Origin: Salinispora oceanensis
Lineage (GTDB): Bacteria; Actinomycetota; Actinomycetes; Mycobacteriales; Micromonosporaceae
Assembly: GCF_000383575.1 (NCBI RefSeq)
Contig: NZ_KB911579.1
Span: 4,549,424 to 4,613,423 of the forward strand
Direction of reading: 5' to 3'
Length of the DNA stretch: 64,000 nucleotides
Translations under genes and position numbers: made by a program
The notes under the pieces: generated by a model
The model's input: the letters and a program-made list of their open reading frames with translations, nothing else
Told to the model about the DNA's origin: nothing
The model's database searches: none
Shown here: piece after piece, positions 8,730 to 18,742 of the stretch
Position numbering within the stretch: the first letter of the stretch is position 1
Layout of the letters: each line of letters opens with the position of its first letter

Positions 8730-11700
8730 TGACCGACACCGTCCCGCCCGCCGACGGTAGCTCTGCCCGTCGGGCGTTGCTCGCCGAGCGACTACGGCAG
8801 CGGGCGCGGCGCAGCCACCCGTTGTCGTACCCACAGCAGCGGTTGTGGTTCCTCGACCAGCTCGACCCGGAGAATCCGGTCTACAACATCCCGCTCGGCT
8901 GGCGGGTCAGCGGCCCGCTGGACGTGCCGGCCCTGGAATGGGCGCTCACCGAGCTGGTCCGCCGGCACGAGGCGCTGCGCACGGTCTTTCGCACCGTTGA
9001 CGGCCAGCCTCGTCAGGTGGTAGCGCCCGCCGCTCCGATCCGGATCGCCGTGGCCGACGTTGACGACGACGAGGAGATGGCGCGACGGGAGGCCCGGACC
9101 GGGTTCGACCTGACGACCGGGCCGCTGCTCCGGGTCACCCTGCTGCGCGTCGGCCCCACCGAACACCGGCTCTGCCTGACGGTCCACCACATCGCCTGCG
9201 ACGGCTGGTCGATCCGGGTGCTGGAGCGGGAGATCTCCGCGCTGTACCGCCTGGCCGTTGACGGGACACCCGCGGGCCTTGACGAGCCGGTGACCCAGTA
9301 CGCCGACTTCGCCGAGTGGCAGGTCGCCGAGCTGCGCGACGGCGGGCCGCGGGAGGTGATCGCCTACTGGCACCAGCGGCTGCGCGGAGTGCCGGACGTC
9401 GCCAGCCTGCCGACGGACCGGCCGCGGCCGCCGACCCAGACCTACCGGGGCGGGCACCTGTCCGTCGACCTGCCGGGCGCGGCGGCGGTCGCGGCGGTGG
9501 GCCGGCCGGTGGGGGCGACACCCTACGCCGTGCTGCTGGCGGCCTTCGCGGTGCTGGTCCGGACGCACACCGGCGGCAACGAGGTGGTGGTCGGCTCCCC
9601 GGTCGCCGGGCGTCTCCGTCCGGAGCTCGACGGGCTGGTCGGCTTCTTCGCCAACACACTCGTGCAGCGGCTGGACGTGACCGGGCGGCCCACGTTCCGG
9701 GAACTGGTGTGTCGGGCCCGGGACGAGTCGCGGGCCGCGGTGGCCCACCAGGAGCTGCCGTTCGAGCTGCTGGTGGAGCAGCTGCATCCGAACCGGGACC
9801 TGGCCCACAACCCGCTGTTCCAGGTGCTGTTCAGCTACCACGAGGCGGACCCGCGCGGGCTGGAGCTGACCGGTGCCCGGGTACGACCGGTGCCCGGTGA
9901 CAGCGGCACCGCCAAGTTCGACCTGAGTGTCAGTGTGACCCGGGTCGACGACGTCCTGTCGGCCCGCATCGAGTACAGCGAGGACCTGTACGAACGCGGC
10001 ACCGCAGGTCGGCTGGCCGACGGGTTTCGTACTGTGCTGGCTGCCGGGATCGCCGACCCGGACCTGCCGATCGACGACCTGCCGGTGCTGACCCCCGACG
10101 AGCGGCGGCGGATGCTCGTCGACTGGAACGACACCGCCGCGGCCCAGCCGCCGGACACCCTGGTGCACGAGTTGTTCGCCCGGCGGGTCGCCGAGACGCC
10201 GGGCCTGCCGGTGCTGCGCGAGGCCCGGCAGGCCCCGGAGGAGGCCCTGACCTACCGACAGCTCGACGAGCGGGCCGAGCGGCTGGCGGCGCGGCTGCGC
10301 GCGGTGGGGGTCGGACCGGACGTCCCCGTCGGGGTGTTCCTCGACCGCGGCGTCGATCTGGTGGTCACCCTGCTCGGCATTCTCCAGGCCGGCGGGGCCT
10401 ATCTGCCGCTGGATCCGACGTACCCGGTGGGGCGGCTGTCGTTCATGGTGGCGGACTCCGGCACGCCCGTGGTGGTCACCCACTCGGGGCTGGGCGGCCG
10501 GCTTGAGCCGCTGCCGGTGCCCCGGCTGCTGCTGGACGACGTGGTGGAGGCCACGCCCGGTGCGCCCGCCGTGCGCCCACGCCCGGAGAACCTGGCGTAC
10601 CTGACCTACACCTCTGGCTCCACCGGGCGACCCAAAGGGGTCCTGGTGACACACCGCAACGTCGGCAATTTCTTCGTCGGCATGGACGCGGTGCTGGGTG
10701 CCGGGGAGCCGGGTACCTGGCTCGCCGTCACCAGCGTCTCCTTTGACATCTCGGTGCTGGAGCTGCTCTGGACCCTGGCCCGGGGGCACCGGGTGGTGCT
10801 ACGGGCGGATGAGCGGCAGGGGCACGAGGGGGCGGTGCCGGCGGAGGTGCAGGCCCGGCACGTCGACTTCAGCCTCTTCTACTTCGGCGGCGACGACGGC
10901 GCCGACCCGGCCGACCGCTACCGACTGCTGCTCGACGGCGCCCGGTTCGCCGACCGCAACGGCTTCGCCGCCGTCTGGACCCCGGAACGGCACTTCCACG
11001 AGTTCGGCGGGCTGTACCCGAACCCGGCGGTGACCGGGGCGGCGGTCGCCGCCGTGACCGAGCGGGTGGCCGTGCGGGCCGGAAGCGTCGTCCTGCCGCT
11101 GCACGACCCGCTGCGGGTGGCGGAGGAGTGGGCGGTGTTGGACAACATCTCACACGGTCGGGCCGGCATCTCCATCGCCTCCGGCTGGCAGCCAACCGAC
11201 TTCGCCCTCGCCCCCGAGCACTACGCCGACCGCAAGGCGCGCATGGTGACCGCGCTCGCCGAGGTGCGGCGGCTGTGGGCCGGTGAGACGGTGACCCGAC
11301 GTGGCGGCACCGGGGCCGAGGTGCGGGTCGGCACCCACCCCCGGCCGGTGCAGGAACGGTTGCCGGTCTGGGTGACCAGCGCCCGCAACGTGGAGACCTT
11401 CGAGCTGGCCGGTCAGCTCGGCGCGGGGCTGCTCACCCATCTGCTGGGGCACACCGTTGAGGAGCTGGCCGGCAAGATCGAGGCGTACCGGCGGGCGTGG
11501 CGCGCGGCGGGGCACGACGGGGACGGCCACGTGGCGCTGATGGTGCACACCTTCGTCGACCCGGACACCGAGCGGGTGCGGAAGCTGGTCCGTGAGCCGC
11601 TCAAGGCATATATCCAGTCGTCGTTCGACCTGCTCTCCGGCCTGGGGGCGGCGCTCGGCCGGCCCGGAGACTTCCGGGACCTCCCCGCCGACGAGCTGGC

Positions 11701-13096
11701 CGAGCTGGTCGAGCGGGCCTTCGACCGCTTCTTCGACACCGCGGCCCTGCTCGGCGCGCCGGAGCGCTGCGCCGACACGGTCGACCGGCTCAAGCGCATC
11801 GGCGTGGACGAGATCGCCTGTCTGGTCGACTTCGGCGTGCCGCACGGGGAGGTGCTCGCCAGCCTGGAGCACTTGGCCGGCGTACGGCGGATCGTGACGG
11901 CCCGGCGGGCCGCCGCACTCGACGACGAGCCGATCGGCGACCAGCTGCGTCGCTGCGGCATCACCCACCTGCAGTGCACCCCGTCCCTGGCCGGGGTGCT
12001 CGCCGACGATCCGCCGTCCCGGGCCACGTTGGGTGACCTGCGCCACCTGCTGGTGGGTGGGGAGGCGCTGCCGGCCCCGCTGGCGGCGAGCCTGGCCGCC
12101 GCCGTGCCCGGGAGCGTGCACAACATGTACGGTCCGACCGAGGCCACTGTCTGGGCCACCACCGACCCGGTGCGCCCCGACGGCGGGCCGGTGACCATCG
12201 GGCGCCCACTGGCCAACACCCGGGCCTACGTCGTTGACGCGCGGCTGCGGCCGGTGCCGCTCAACGCCCCCGGCGAGCTGTTGATCGGGGGGGAGGGGGT
12301 GGCGCGCGGCTACCACCGGCAGCCCGGTCTGACCGCCGAGCGGTTCGTACCCGACCCCTACCGGGCCGACGGGAGCCGGCTCTACCGCACCGGCGACCTG
12401 GCTCGCTGGCGGCCCGACGGCAGGCTGGAGTTTCTCGGCCGGATCGATGCCCAGGTGAAGATCCACGGGCACCGGATCGAGCTCGGTGAGATCGAGAACG
12501 TGATCGCCGCGCACCCACAGGTGCGCAGCGCGGTCGTGCTGGTCCGGGGTGAGGGGGCGCACGCGACGCTGGTGGCCTACTGCGTACCGGCGGCCGATTC
12601 CGACCCGCAGCCGGAGCACGTTCGCACGTTCGCCCGGGAGAGCCTGCCGGAGTACATGGTGCCGGCCCGGGTGGTCCTGCTCGCGGCGCTGCCCGTGACC
12701 CCGAACGGGAAGGTCGACCGGGGACGGCTGCCCGACGGCCTCGAGGAGCGGACGACCGCGTACCGGCCGCCGCGGACGGACCTGGAACGCATCATCGCCG
12801 ACGTCTGGGCGGAGCTGCTCGGCCGTGACCGGATCGGCGCCGACGACCACTTCTTCAGCGTGGGCGGCAACTCGCTGCTCGCGGTCCAGGCGCGCAGCCG
12901 GCTGCTGGCCCGCGGGGTCGCCGGGGTGTCCCTGGTGGACATCTTCCGGTATCCCACCCTGCACGAGCTGGCGGCCTCGCTGACCGCCGGTACGGATGCC
13001 CTGGACGAGGAGCTGGACCAGGTCCGGCGGTCGGCCGATCGCCGGACCGCTCGGTACGCCGCCACCGCCCGCCACCGTCGAGAGCGGAGCAGTTGA
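8729..13096 (+). CDS. NRPS module C-A-T with monooxygenase inserted in a glycine A domain
   Basis: 1455 aa. C domain about residues 30-455 with HHIACDG near 153. The A domain begins near 475; YTSGSTGRPKG is near 626 and the A4 region SFDISVLELLW near 671. A luciferase-like monooxygenase of about 340 residues then interrupts it (about 710-1050). The A domain resumes with CGITHLQCTPS and finishes with GKVDRGRLP near 1327. T domain about 1345-1420, serine in GGNSLLA near 1379. The pocket read by eye across the insertion is D-I-L-Q-L-G-M-V-W-K, essentially a glycine code. Such inserted oxygenases are known (MelG-type, TIGR04020 family) and oxidise carrier-bound glycine at the alpha carbon. ATG 8729 overlaps the upstream stop and the stop overlaps the PKS start. 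Confidence 0.95.
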   Translation: MTDTVPPADGSSARRALLAERLRQRARRSHPLSYPQQRLWFLDQLDPENPVYNIPLGWRVSGPLDVPALEWALTELVRRHEALRTVFRTVDGQPRQVVAPAAPIRIAVADVDDDEEMARREARTGFDLTTGPLLRVTLLRVGPTEHRLCLTVHHIACDGWSIRVLEREISALYRLAVDGTPAGLDEPVTQYADFAEWQVAELRDGGPREVIAYWHQRLRGVPDVASLPTDRPRPPTQTYRGGHLSVDLPGAAAVAAVGRPVGATPYAVLLAAFAVLVRTHTGGNEVVVGSPVAGRLRPELDGLVGFFANTLVQRLDVTGRPTFRELVCRARDESRAAVAHQELPFELLVEQLHPNRDLAHNPLFQVLFSYHEADPRGLELTGARVRPVPGDSGTAKFDLSVSVTRVDDVLSARIEYSEDLYERGTAGRLADGFRTVLAAGIADPDLPIDDLPVLTPDERRRMLVDWNDTAAAQPPDTLVHELFARRVAETPGLPVLREARQAPEEALTYRQLDERAERLAARLRAVGVGPDVPVGVFLDRGVDLVVTLLGILQAGGAYLPLDPTYPVGRLSFMVADSGTPVVVTHSGLGGRLEPLPVPRLLLDDVVEATPGAPAVRPRPENLAYLTYTSGSTGRPKGVLVTHRNVGNFFVGMDAVLGAGEPGTWLAVTSVSFDISVLELLWTLARGHRVVLRADERQGHEGAVPAEVQARHVDFSLFYFGGDDGADPADRYRLLLDGARFADRNGFAAVWTPERHFHEFGGLYPNPAVTGAAVAAVTERVAVRAGSVVLPLHDPLRVAEEWAVLDNISHGRAGISIASGWQPTDFALAPEHYADRKARMVTALAEVRRLWAGETVTRRGGTGAEVRVGTHPRPVQERLPVWVTSARNVETFELAGQLGAGLLTHLLGHTVEELAGKIEAYRRAWRAAGHDGDGHVALMVHTFVDPDTERVRKLVREPLKAYIQSSFDLLSGLGAALGRPGDFRDLPADELAELVERAFDRFFDTAALLGAPERCADTVDRLKRIGVDEIACLVDFGVPHGEVLASLEHLAGVRRIVTARRAAALDDEPIGDQLRRCGITHLQCTPSLAGVLADDPPSRATLGDLRHLLVGGEALPAPLAASLAAAVPGSVHNMYGPTEATVWATTDPVRPDGGPVTIGRPLANTRAYVVDARLRPVPLNAPGELLIGGEGVARGYHRQPGLTAERFVPDPYRADGSRLYRTGDLARWRPDGRLEFLGRIDAQVKIHGHRIELGEIENVIAAHPQVRSAVVLVRGEGAHATLVAYCVPAADSDPQPEHVRTFARESLPEYMVPARVVLLAALPVTPNGKVDRGRLPDGLEERTTAYRPPRTDLERIIADVWAELLGRDRIGADDHFFSVGGNSLLAVQARSRLLARGVAGVSLVDIFRYPTLHELAASLTAGTDALDEELDQVRRSADRRTARYAATARHRRERSS
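10855..11890 (+). other. Inserted luciferase-like monooxygenase domain (within the NRPS)
   Basis: The segment starts at HVDFSLFYFGG and runs to about VRRIV. It contains FAAVWTPERHFHEFGG, the SVVLPLHDPLRVAEEW strand-helix and ISIASGW, all typical of flavin-dependent bacterial-luciferase-like enzymes. It is in frame and placed between the A4 and A5 motifs of the adenylation domain, whose remaining motifs are intact on both sides. Confidence 0.9.
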
Positions 13097-16000
13097 TGAC
13101 CGAGGAGTACGACGGCGCGGAGCCGATCGCGATCGTCGGGATGGCGGCCCGGGTGCCCGGCGCCGAGGGGGTCGACCCGTTCTGGGCGGCGATGCGCGAC
13201 GGCGTCGAGTCGATCTCCCGGTTCGACCGGTCGGAGTTGCTGGCCGCCGGCGTGGAGGCACAGGCGCTGGACGCGCCCGACTACGTTCCCGCCGCCGCGG
13301 TGATCGACGACGCGGACGCATTCGACCCGGACTTCTTCGGCCTCACCGCCCGTGAGGCCGAGGTGCTGGACCCGCAGCAGCGGGTGCTGCTGGAATGCGC
13401 CTGGACGGCGCTGGAGGACGCCGGGCACCATCCCGCGGGGACCCGGGGGCAGATCGGCGTCTTCGTCGGCACGTTCATGAACAAGTACCTGGCCGCGAAC
13501 CTGGGTACGAACCCGCGGTTCATGCGGTCCCCGATGGCGCCGGCCGCGCGAATCTTCAACGACAAGGACTTCCTCGCGACCCGGCTGGCCTACCTGTTCG
13601 ACCTGGACGGGCCGGCCTGCACGGTCCAGACGGCCTGCTCGACCTCGCTGGTGGCGGTCCACCTGGCCTGCCAGTCGTTGCTCAGCTACGAGTCGGACCT
13701 GGCGCTGACCGGCGGGGTCACGGTCAACCTGCCGCTGCGGGCCGGCTATCCGGTGGTCGACGGCGGCCTGTTCAGCGCCGATGGGCACTGCCGCCCGTTC
13801 GACGTCGCCGCCTCGGGCACCGTACCGGGCAACGGTGCGGTGGTGCTGCTGCTGCGTCGGCTCGCGGACGCGGTCGAGGACGGTGACCACGTCTACGCCC
13901 TCATCCGCGGCACCGCGGTCAACAACGACGGGCGGAACAAGGCCGGGTTCACCGCGCCCAGCGTTCACGGGCAGGCGAAGGTGGTCGCCGCGGCCCAGGC
14001 CGTCGCCGGTGTCGACGCCGGATCGATCGGTTACCTGGAGGCGCACGGCACCGCCACCGCCGTCGGCGATCCGATCGAGGTGGCGGCCCTGACGCGGGCG
14101 TTCCGCGCCGGCACCGATCGGCGCGGCTACTGTGCCCTCGGCTCGGTCAAGGCCAACGTGGGGCACCTCGACGCGGCGGCCGGGGCGGCCGGGCTGATGC
14201 GCGCCGCGCTGGCCCTGCGGCACCGACAGATCCCACCGAGCGTGAACTTCACCGCGCCCAACCCCGAACTGTGCCTTGCCGAGAGCCCGTTCTACGTGCC
14301 GACCCGGCTCACCCCGTGGGCGCCCGGTCCGCAGCCGCGCAGAGCCGGGGTCAGCTCGTTCGGGGTGGGCGGCACCAACGCGCACGCGGTGCTGGAGGAG
14401 GCGCCGGCACGAGTCGCGACCACCAACGGCCGGCCGTGGCAGGTGCTACCGCTGTCTGCCCAGAGCCGGGCGGCCCTGGACCGGCTCACCGAGCGGCTCG
14501 GCGCACACCTGGCGGCCCATCCCGAGCTGGACCTCCCCGACGTGGCCTTCACACTCCAGGATGGGCGGCGTACCCACGAGGTGCGCCGGATCGTGGTGGC
14601 GGGGGACAGCGCCGACGCGGCGGCGGTCCTCGGCGGCGCAGAGCCGGGGCGGCTGCACACCCGGACCGGCGACCGGGACCGTCGGGCGGTCTTCGCATTC
14701 CCCGGCGGCGGCTTCCAACACCAGGAGATGGGCCGGGACCTCTACCGCACCGAGCCGGTCTTCCGCGCCGAGGTGGACCGCTGCGCGGAGTTGCTGCGGC
14801 CCCGGCTCGACGTGGACCTGCGTGCCGTGCTGTACCCGTCGCTGACCGGAGCGGCGCGCCGACGTCGGAGCCTCGGCCGTGCCGCCGGGCCGGTCGCAGT
14901 CTCCGCCCTCTTCGTCACCGAGTACGCCCTGGCGAGCCTCTGGCAGGCCTGGGGGGTACGGCCCGTCGGCATGATCGGGCACAGCCTCGGCGAGTACGTC
15001 GCCGCCTGTGTGGCCGGGGTCTTCGACCTGCCCGACGCCCTGGAGATCACCCTGGCCCGGGGTGAGCTCTTTGCCCAACTGCCCCCGGGCCGGATGCTGA
15101 CGGTGGCCGCGCCGGTCGAGGAGGTGGAGCCGCTGCTCGACGAGCGGCTGTCGGTCGCCGCCGTCAACGGGCCTCGGCTCACCGTCGTCGCCGGACCGGA
15201 CCTCGACATCGACCGGTTCGCCGCCGAGCTGGTCGGGCGGGCGGTGGAGTGCAGCCGGATCAACGTGCCGGTGGCGAGCCACTCCTGGATGGTCGAGCCG
15301 TACCTAGACGTATTCACCCGCCGGGTGAAGGCGCTGCGCCCGCGGGCGCCACGGATCCCGTTCGTGTCCTGCGTGACCGGCGCCTGGATCACCGCGGAGG
15401 AGGCCACCGACCCGCACTACTGGGCCCGGCACCTGCGGGAGCCGGTCCGCTTCGGCGCCGGCTTGCGCACGGCGCTCGCCGAGCCCGACCGGCTGCTGTT
15501 GGAGGTCGGGCCGGGGGAGGGGTTGACCGCCCTGGCCTCCACCGCCGGGCTGGTACCGATGCCCCAAGCGATCTCGTCAATGGGGCACCCGCGCGCGCCG
15601 GAGCCGGAACTGGCCCACCTCGCCGGGGCCCTCGGCCGGCTGTGGCAGGCCGGGGTCGAGGTGGACTGGCGGGCGGTGCACGGCCAGGACCGGCCGCAGC
15701 GCGTCAGCCTCCCCGGATACCCCTTCCAACGCCGCCGGTACTGGATCTCCCCGGGGCACGCCGTCCACACCGAGTCCGACGAACCGCAGGAGCCGGCCCG
15801 CACCGAGGACATCGGGCCCGACGACCACCTTCCGCCGCGCACCGAGCGGGAACGTCAGGTGGCCGCACTCTGGTCCGACCTGCTGGGCGTCGACCGGATC
15901 GGGGTGGACGTGGACCTGTTCTCCCTGGGCGCCCACTCCCTCATGATCACTCAGGCGGCCCGGGAACTGCGCCGGCTCAGCGGCCGAGACATCACCGCTC

Positions 16001-17286
16001 GCCAGGTGCTCCAGACGCCGACCGTCGCGGCACACGCCGCGCTGGCCGACGGGCGGGCCGTCGACCCGGCCATGGCCGCCGGTGACGACCTGGCTGCGGA
16101 CGTCGTGCTCGACCCCGCGATCACCGCCGCCGGACTGCCCGCACCCTGGTCCGGTCCGCCCCGAACAGTGCTGCTCACCGGCGCTACCGGCTTCGTCGGG
16201 GCGTTCCTCTGCGCCGAACTGGCCGAGCGCACCTCGGCGCAGATTCGGTGCCTGGTCCGGGCCGCTGATCCGGCTGAGGGCGCGGAACGGCTGCGGGCTG
16301 CCCTGGAATCGTACGGGCTGCGGTGGCCGGGCGCCGAGCGGATCTACGTGATCCCCGGCGACCTGAGCCTTCCGCGGCTGGGGCTCGCCGCCGAGGAGTA
16401 CGCGCGGCAGGCCACCGAGCTCGACGTCATCTACCACTGCGGAGCCCAGGTCAACTTCGTCCGCCCGTACCGGTTCCTGCGGGCCACCAACGTCCGCGGC
16501 ACCGAGGAGGTGCTCCGGCTGGCCACCACCACCGTGCTGAAGCCGGTGCACCACATCTCCACGCTGGCCGTACTCGCCGGCGCGGTGGCCACCGGCGTGT
16601 CGGAGGTCCGGGAGGACGACCCCCTGCCGCCGCCCGTCGGGCACGACACCGCGTACAGCCAGAGCAAGTGGGTGGCCGAGGGGCTGGTGGGGCTGGCCCG
16701 GGAACGCGGCGTTCCGGTCTCGGTCTACCGGGCCGGGGCGGTGCTGCCCGACAGCCGAACCGGGGCGGCCAACCGCGAGGACTACGTGACCAAGGTGATC
16801 CAGGGTTGCGTCGAGCTGGGCGCCGCCCCGGCTCGCCGATACGAACTGGCGGTGGCCAGCGTCGACCACGTGGCGCGGCTGGTGGTCGGGCTCTCGGTCC
16901 GGCCCGGGAGCCGGGGAGCGACCTTCCACACCGTGCACCCGGTGCCGCTGGCCTGGAACACGATTTTCGCGCAACTCCGTCGCTGTGGTCACCAGGTGCG
17001 GTCGTTGAGCTGGGACGACTGGCGGGCGGAGCTGACCAGGGCGGTCGAGGAGGACGACGCGGCGAACGCGCTCGCCCCACTGATGGCGATGCTGGGCGAG
17101 GTGGCGGACCGGGACATGCCCCGGATGGACTGCGGCAACGTGCTGGCCGGTCTGCCCCCCGAGGCATCGCGGGCACCCGACCTTGACGAGCCCTTCTTCG
17201 ACAAGATGTTCGGCCACTTCGTCCGGGCGGGCTGGTTGCCAGGCCCGCAGCAATCGGCGCCCGAGGGGGAGGAGCCCCGTCCATGA
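13096..17286 (+). CDS. Type I polyketide synthase KS-AT-T with terminal thioester reductase
   Basis: 1396 aa. KS about residues 8-430: active Cys in TACSTSLVA near 180, His in EAHGTATAVGD near 315 and NVGHLDAAAG near 353. AT about 530-830: GHSLGEY near 628 (malonyl-like), but VASHSW near 726 where malonyl ATs usually have HAFH, so extender choice is unclear. No KR, DH or ER. T about 900-980, serine in SLGAHSLM. The C-terminal NAD(P)H-dependent reductase starts at LLTGATGFVGAFL near 1025 with catalytic YSQSK near 1186. R domains release the chain as an aldehyde or, after a second reduction, an alcohol. ATG 13096 is preferred over TTG 13093; it shares one base with the upstream stop. Confidence 0.95.
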   Translation: MTEEYDGAEPIAIVGMAARVPGAEGVDPFWAAMRDGVESISRFDRSELLAAGVEAQALDAPDYVPAAAVIDDADAFDPDFFGLTAREAEVLDPQQRVLLECAWTALEDAGHHPAGTRGQIGVFVGTFMNKYLAANLGTNPRFMRSPMAPAARIFNDKDFLATRLAYLFDLDGPACTVQTACSTSLVAVHLACQSLLSYESDLALTGGVTVNLPLRAGYPVVDGGLFSADGHCRPFDVAASGTVPGNGAVVLLLRRLADAVEDGDHVYALIRGTAVNNDGRNKAGFTAPSVHGQAKVVAAAQAVAGVDAGSIGYLEAHGTATAVGDPIEVAALTRAFRAGTDRRGYCALGSVKANVGHLDAAAGAAGLMRAALALRHRQIPPSVNFTAPNPELCLAESPFYVPTRLTPWAPGPQPRRAGVSSFGVGGTNAHAVLEEAPARVATTNGRPWQVLPLSAQSRAALDRLTERLGAHLAAHPELDLPDVAFTLQDGRRTHEVRRIVVAGDSADAAAVLGGAEPGRLHTRTGDRDRRAVFAFPGGGFQHQEMGRDLYRTEPVFRAEVDRCAELLRPRLDVDLRAVLYPSLTGAARRRRSLGRAAGPVAVSALFVTEYALASLWQAWGVRPVGMIGHSLGEYVAACVAGVFDLPDALEITLARGELFAQLPPGRMLTVAAPVEEVEPLLDERLSVAAVNGPRLTVVAGPDLDIDRFAAELVGRAVECSRINVPVASHSWMVEPYLDVFTRRVKALRPRAPRIPFVSCVTGAWITAEEATDPHYWARHLREPVRFGAGLRTALAEPDRLLLEVGPGEGLTALASTAGLVPMPQAISSMGHPRAPEPELAHLAGALGRLWQAGVEVDWRAVHGQDRPQRVSLPGYPFQRRRYWISPGHAVHTESDEPQEPARTEDIGPDDHLPPRTERERQVAALWSDLLGVDRIGVDVDLFSLGAHSLMITQAARELRRLSGRDITARQVLQTPTVAAHAALADGRAVDPAMAAGDDLAADVVLDPAITAAGLPAPWSGPPRTVLLTGATGFVGAFLCAELAERTSAQIRCLVRAADPAEGAERLRAALESYGLRWPGAERIYVIPGDLSLPRLGLAAEEYARQATELDVIYHCGAQVNFVRPYRFLRATNVRGTEEVLRLATTTVLKPVHHISTLAVLAGAVATGVSEVREDDPLPPPVGHDTAYSQSKWVAEGLVGLARERGVPVSVYRAGAVLPDSRTGAANREDYVTKVIQGCVELGAAPARRYELAVASVDHVARLVVGLSVRPGSRGATFHTVHPVPLAWNTIFAQLRRCGHQVRSLSWDDWRAELTRAVEEDDAANALAPLMAMLGEVADRDMPRMDCGNVLAGLPPEASRAPDLDEPFFDKMFGHFVRAGWLPGPQQSAPEGEEPRP

Positions 17287-18518
17287 CCACGCTGCTCACC
17301 GGTGCGACGTTGATTGACGGTTTGGGAGGTGAACCCGTGCCCCGCGCCGACGTGCTCGTCAACGGCGATCGGATCCACGCCGTGGGGGAGCAACGTCCGC
17401 CCGCCGACGCCGACGTGCTGGACCTGAGCGGGCTCACCCTACTGCCCGGGCTGATCGACGCTCACGTACACCTCGGCTACTCCAGCGAGATGCGTGCCAT
17501 GCTCAGTGCGGAGCTGTCGGTAGCCGAACGGGCGGCGGACATTTTCCGCAACCTGCGCGAGACCCTGGAGAGCGGCTTCACCACGGTCCGCGACTGCGGT
17601 GGAATCGACCACGGCGTGCTGCGAACCGTGGGGCGTGGCCTCGTGCCCGGGCCGCGGATTTGGGCGTCGGCGTCGCCGTTGACCCAGTGCGGGGGGCACG
17701 GTCACCTCGGCTCGCCGTTCCTGCCGCCGGACGCGCAGTTCCACTTCCGGGTCCGAGGCCTCACCGCGGTGGGGCGGATCTCCGATGGGCCGGACGAGGT
17801 GCGCAGGGCCGCCCGGGAGTGCTTTCGGCAGGGCGCGTCGTTCCTCAAGATGTCGGTCACCGGCGGAGTGGTGTCCATCGCGGACGATCTCTCCGACACC
17901 CAGTTCACCCTCGGTGAGATCGAGGTGGCCGTCCAGGAGGCCGCCGCCCGGAACACGTACGTGACGGTGCACGCACACAACGTTCACGGGATCCGCAACG
18001 CGGTGCGCGCCGGAGTCGGCTGCGTGGAGCACGGCACCGGCATTGACGAGCCGACGGCGGCCATGATGGCCGACCGGGGCGTGCACCTGGTGCCGACGCT
18101 GACCATCGCCCGGTCGTTGCTGGACGACTTCGCGCAGCACGGGCTGCCCCCGCAGATCCGGGATCGGGTGGGCGACACCGAGCAGGGGATGGTCGACGGG
18201 ATGTTGGCTGCCCGGGCGGCCGGGGTGCTGGTCGGCTCGGGTTCGGATCTGATCGGCCCCGACCAGCGGGGCCGCGGCCGGGAGGTCGCCCTGAAGGCGG
18301 CAGTTCTAGGGCCGATGGCGGCGATCATCTCGGCGACCTCGGTCAACGCCCGGATCATGCGGATTGACGGGCAGGTCGGTTCGGTCGAGGTGGGCAAGCT
18401 GGCCGACTTGGTGGCGGTCGACTTCGATCCGCTGGTGGAGCCAGCGGCGTTTGGCGACCCGGAACGGGTCGTGCTGGTGGTCAAGGGCGGCCGGATCGTC
18501 AAGGACGTCCGCAGGTGA
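17283..18518 (+). CDS. Metal-dependent amidohydrolase
   Basis: 411 aa, full length for imidazolonepropionase/prolidase-like amidohydrolases. Visible metal and catalytic ligands: HVHLGYS after the first beta strand, Lys in FLKMSVTGG (carbamylated in the family), His in TVHAHN, His in CVEHGTG and Asp in VGSGSDLIG. The N- and C-terminal parts form the small beta sandwich ending in ADLVAVDFDPL. These enzymes hydrolyse cyclic or linear amide bonds in the cytoplasm. ATG 17283 overlaps the PKS stop (ATGA), so it is co-translated with the assembly line and probably trims or opens the released product, or hydrolyses a shunt product. The substrate cannot be read from the sequence. Confidence 0.9.
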   Translation: MTTLLTGATLIDGLGGEPVPRADVLVNGDRIHAVGEQRPPADADVLDLSGLTLLPGLIDAHVHLGYSSEMRAMLSAELSVAERAADIFRNLRETLESGFTTVRDCGGIDHGVLRTVGRGLVPGPRIWASASPLTQCGGHGHLGSPFLPPDAQFHFRVRGLTAVGRISDGPDEVRRAARECFRQGASFLKMSVTGGVVSIADDLSDTQFTLGEIEVAVQEAAARNTYVTVHAHNVHGIRNAVRAGVGCVEHGTGIDEPTAAMMADRGVHLVPTLTIARSLLDDFAQHGLPPQIRDRVGDTEQGMVDGMLAARAAGVLVGSGSDLIGPDQRGRGREVALKAAVLGPMAAIISATSVNARIMRIDGQVGSVEVGKLADLVAVDFDPLVEPAAFGDPERVVLVVKGGRIVKDVRR

Positions 18519-18533
18519 GCGCGGCCGACGAGA

Positions 18534-18539
18534 GGGAGG
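18534..18539 (+). promoter_or_regulatory. Ribosome-binding site deciding the MbtH start
   Basis: GGGAGG lies 8 nt before GTG 18548, favouring that start over the coupled GTG 18515, which would add 11 residues not typical of MbtH proteins. Confidence 0.6.
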
Positions 18540-18547
18540 ACGGACAG

Positions 18548-18742
18548 GTGGACGAGGAGCGGTACGTCGTGGTCGTGAACGACGAGGAGCAGTACTCGAT
18601 CTGGGAGGACGGCGCTCCCGTGCCCGGCGGCTGGACCCCGACCGGGTTCACCGGTGATCGGTCGGCGTGTCTGGCGCACATTGATGCGATCTGGACGGAC
18701 CTGCGTCCGCGCAGCCTGCGGGTGGCCGCGGAGCAGGCGTGA
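18548..18742 (+). CDS. MbtH-like NRPS accessory protein
   Basis: 64 aa. It has the family signature almost complete: NDEEQYSIW, then PGGW, TGFTG, CLAHIDAIWTDLRP and SLR. MbtH proteins bind adenylation domains and help them fold or turn over; here the partners are the three A domains encoded upstream. GTG 18548 is chosen for its GGGAGG site. The alternative GTG 18515 overlaps the amidohydrolase stop and would give 75 aa. The stop overlaps the next gene by four bases (GTGA). Confidence 0.93.
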   Translation: MDEERYVVVVNDEEQYSIWEDGAPVPGGWTPTGFTGDRSACLAHIDAIWTDLRPRSLRVAAEQA

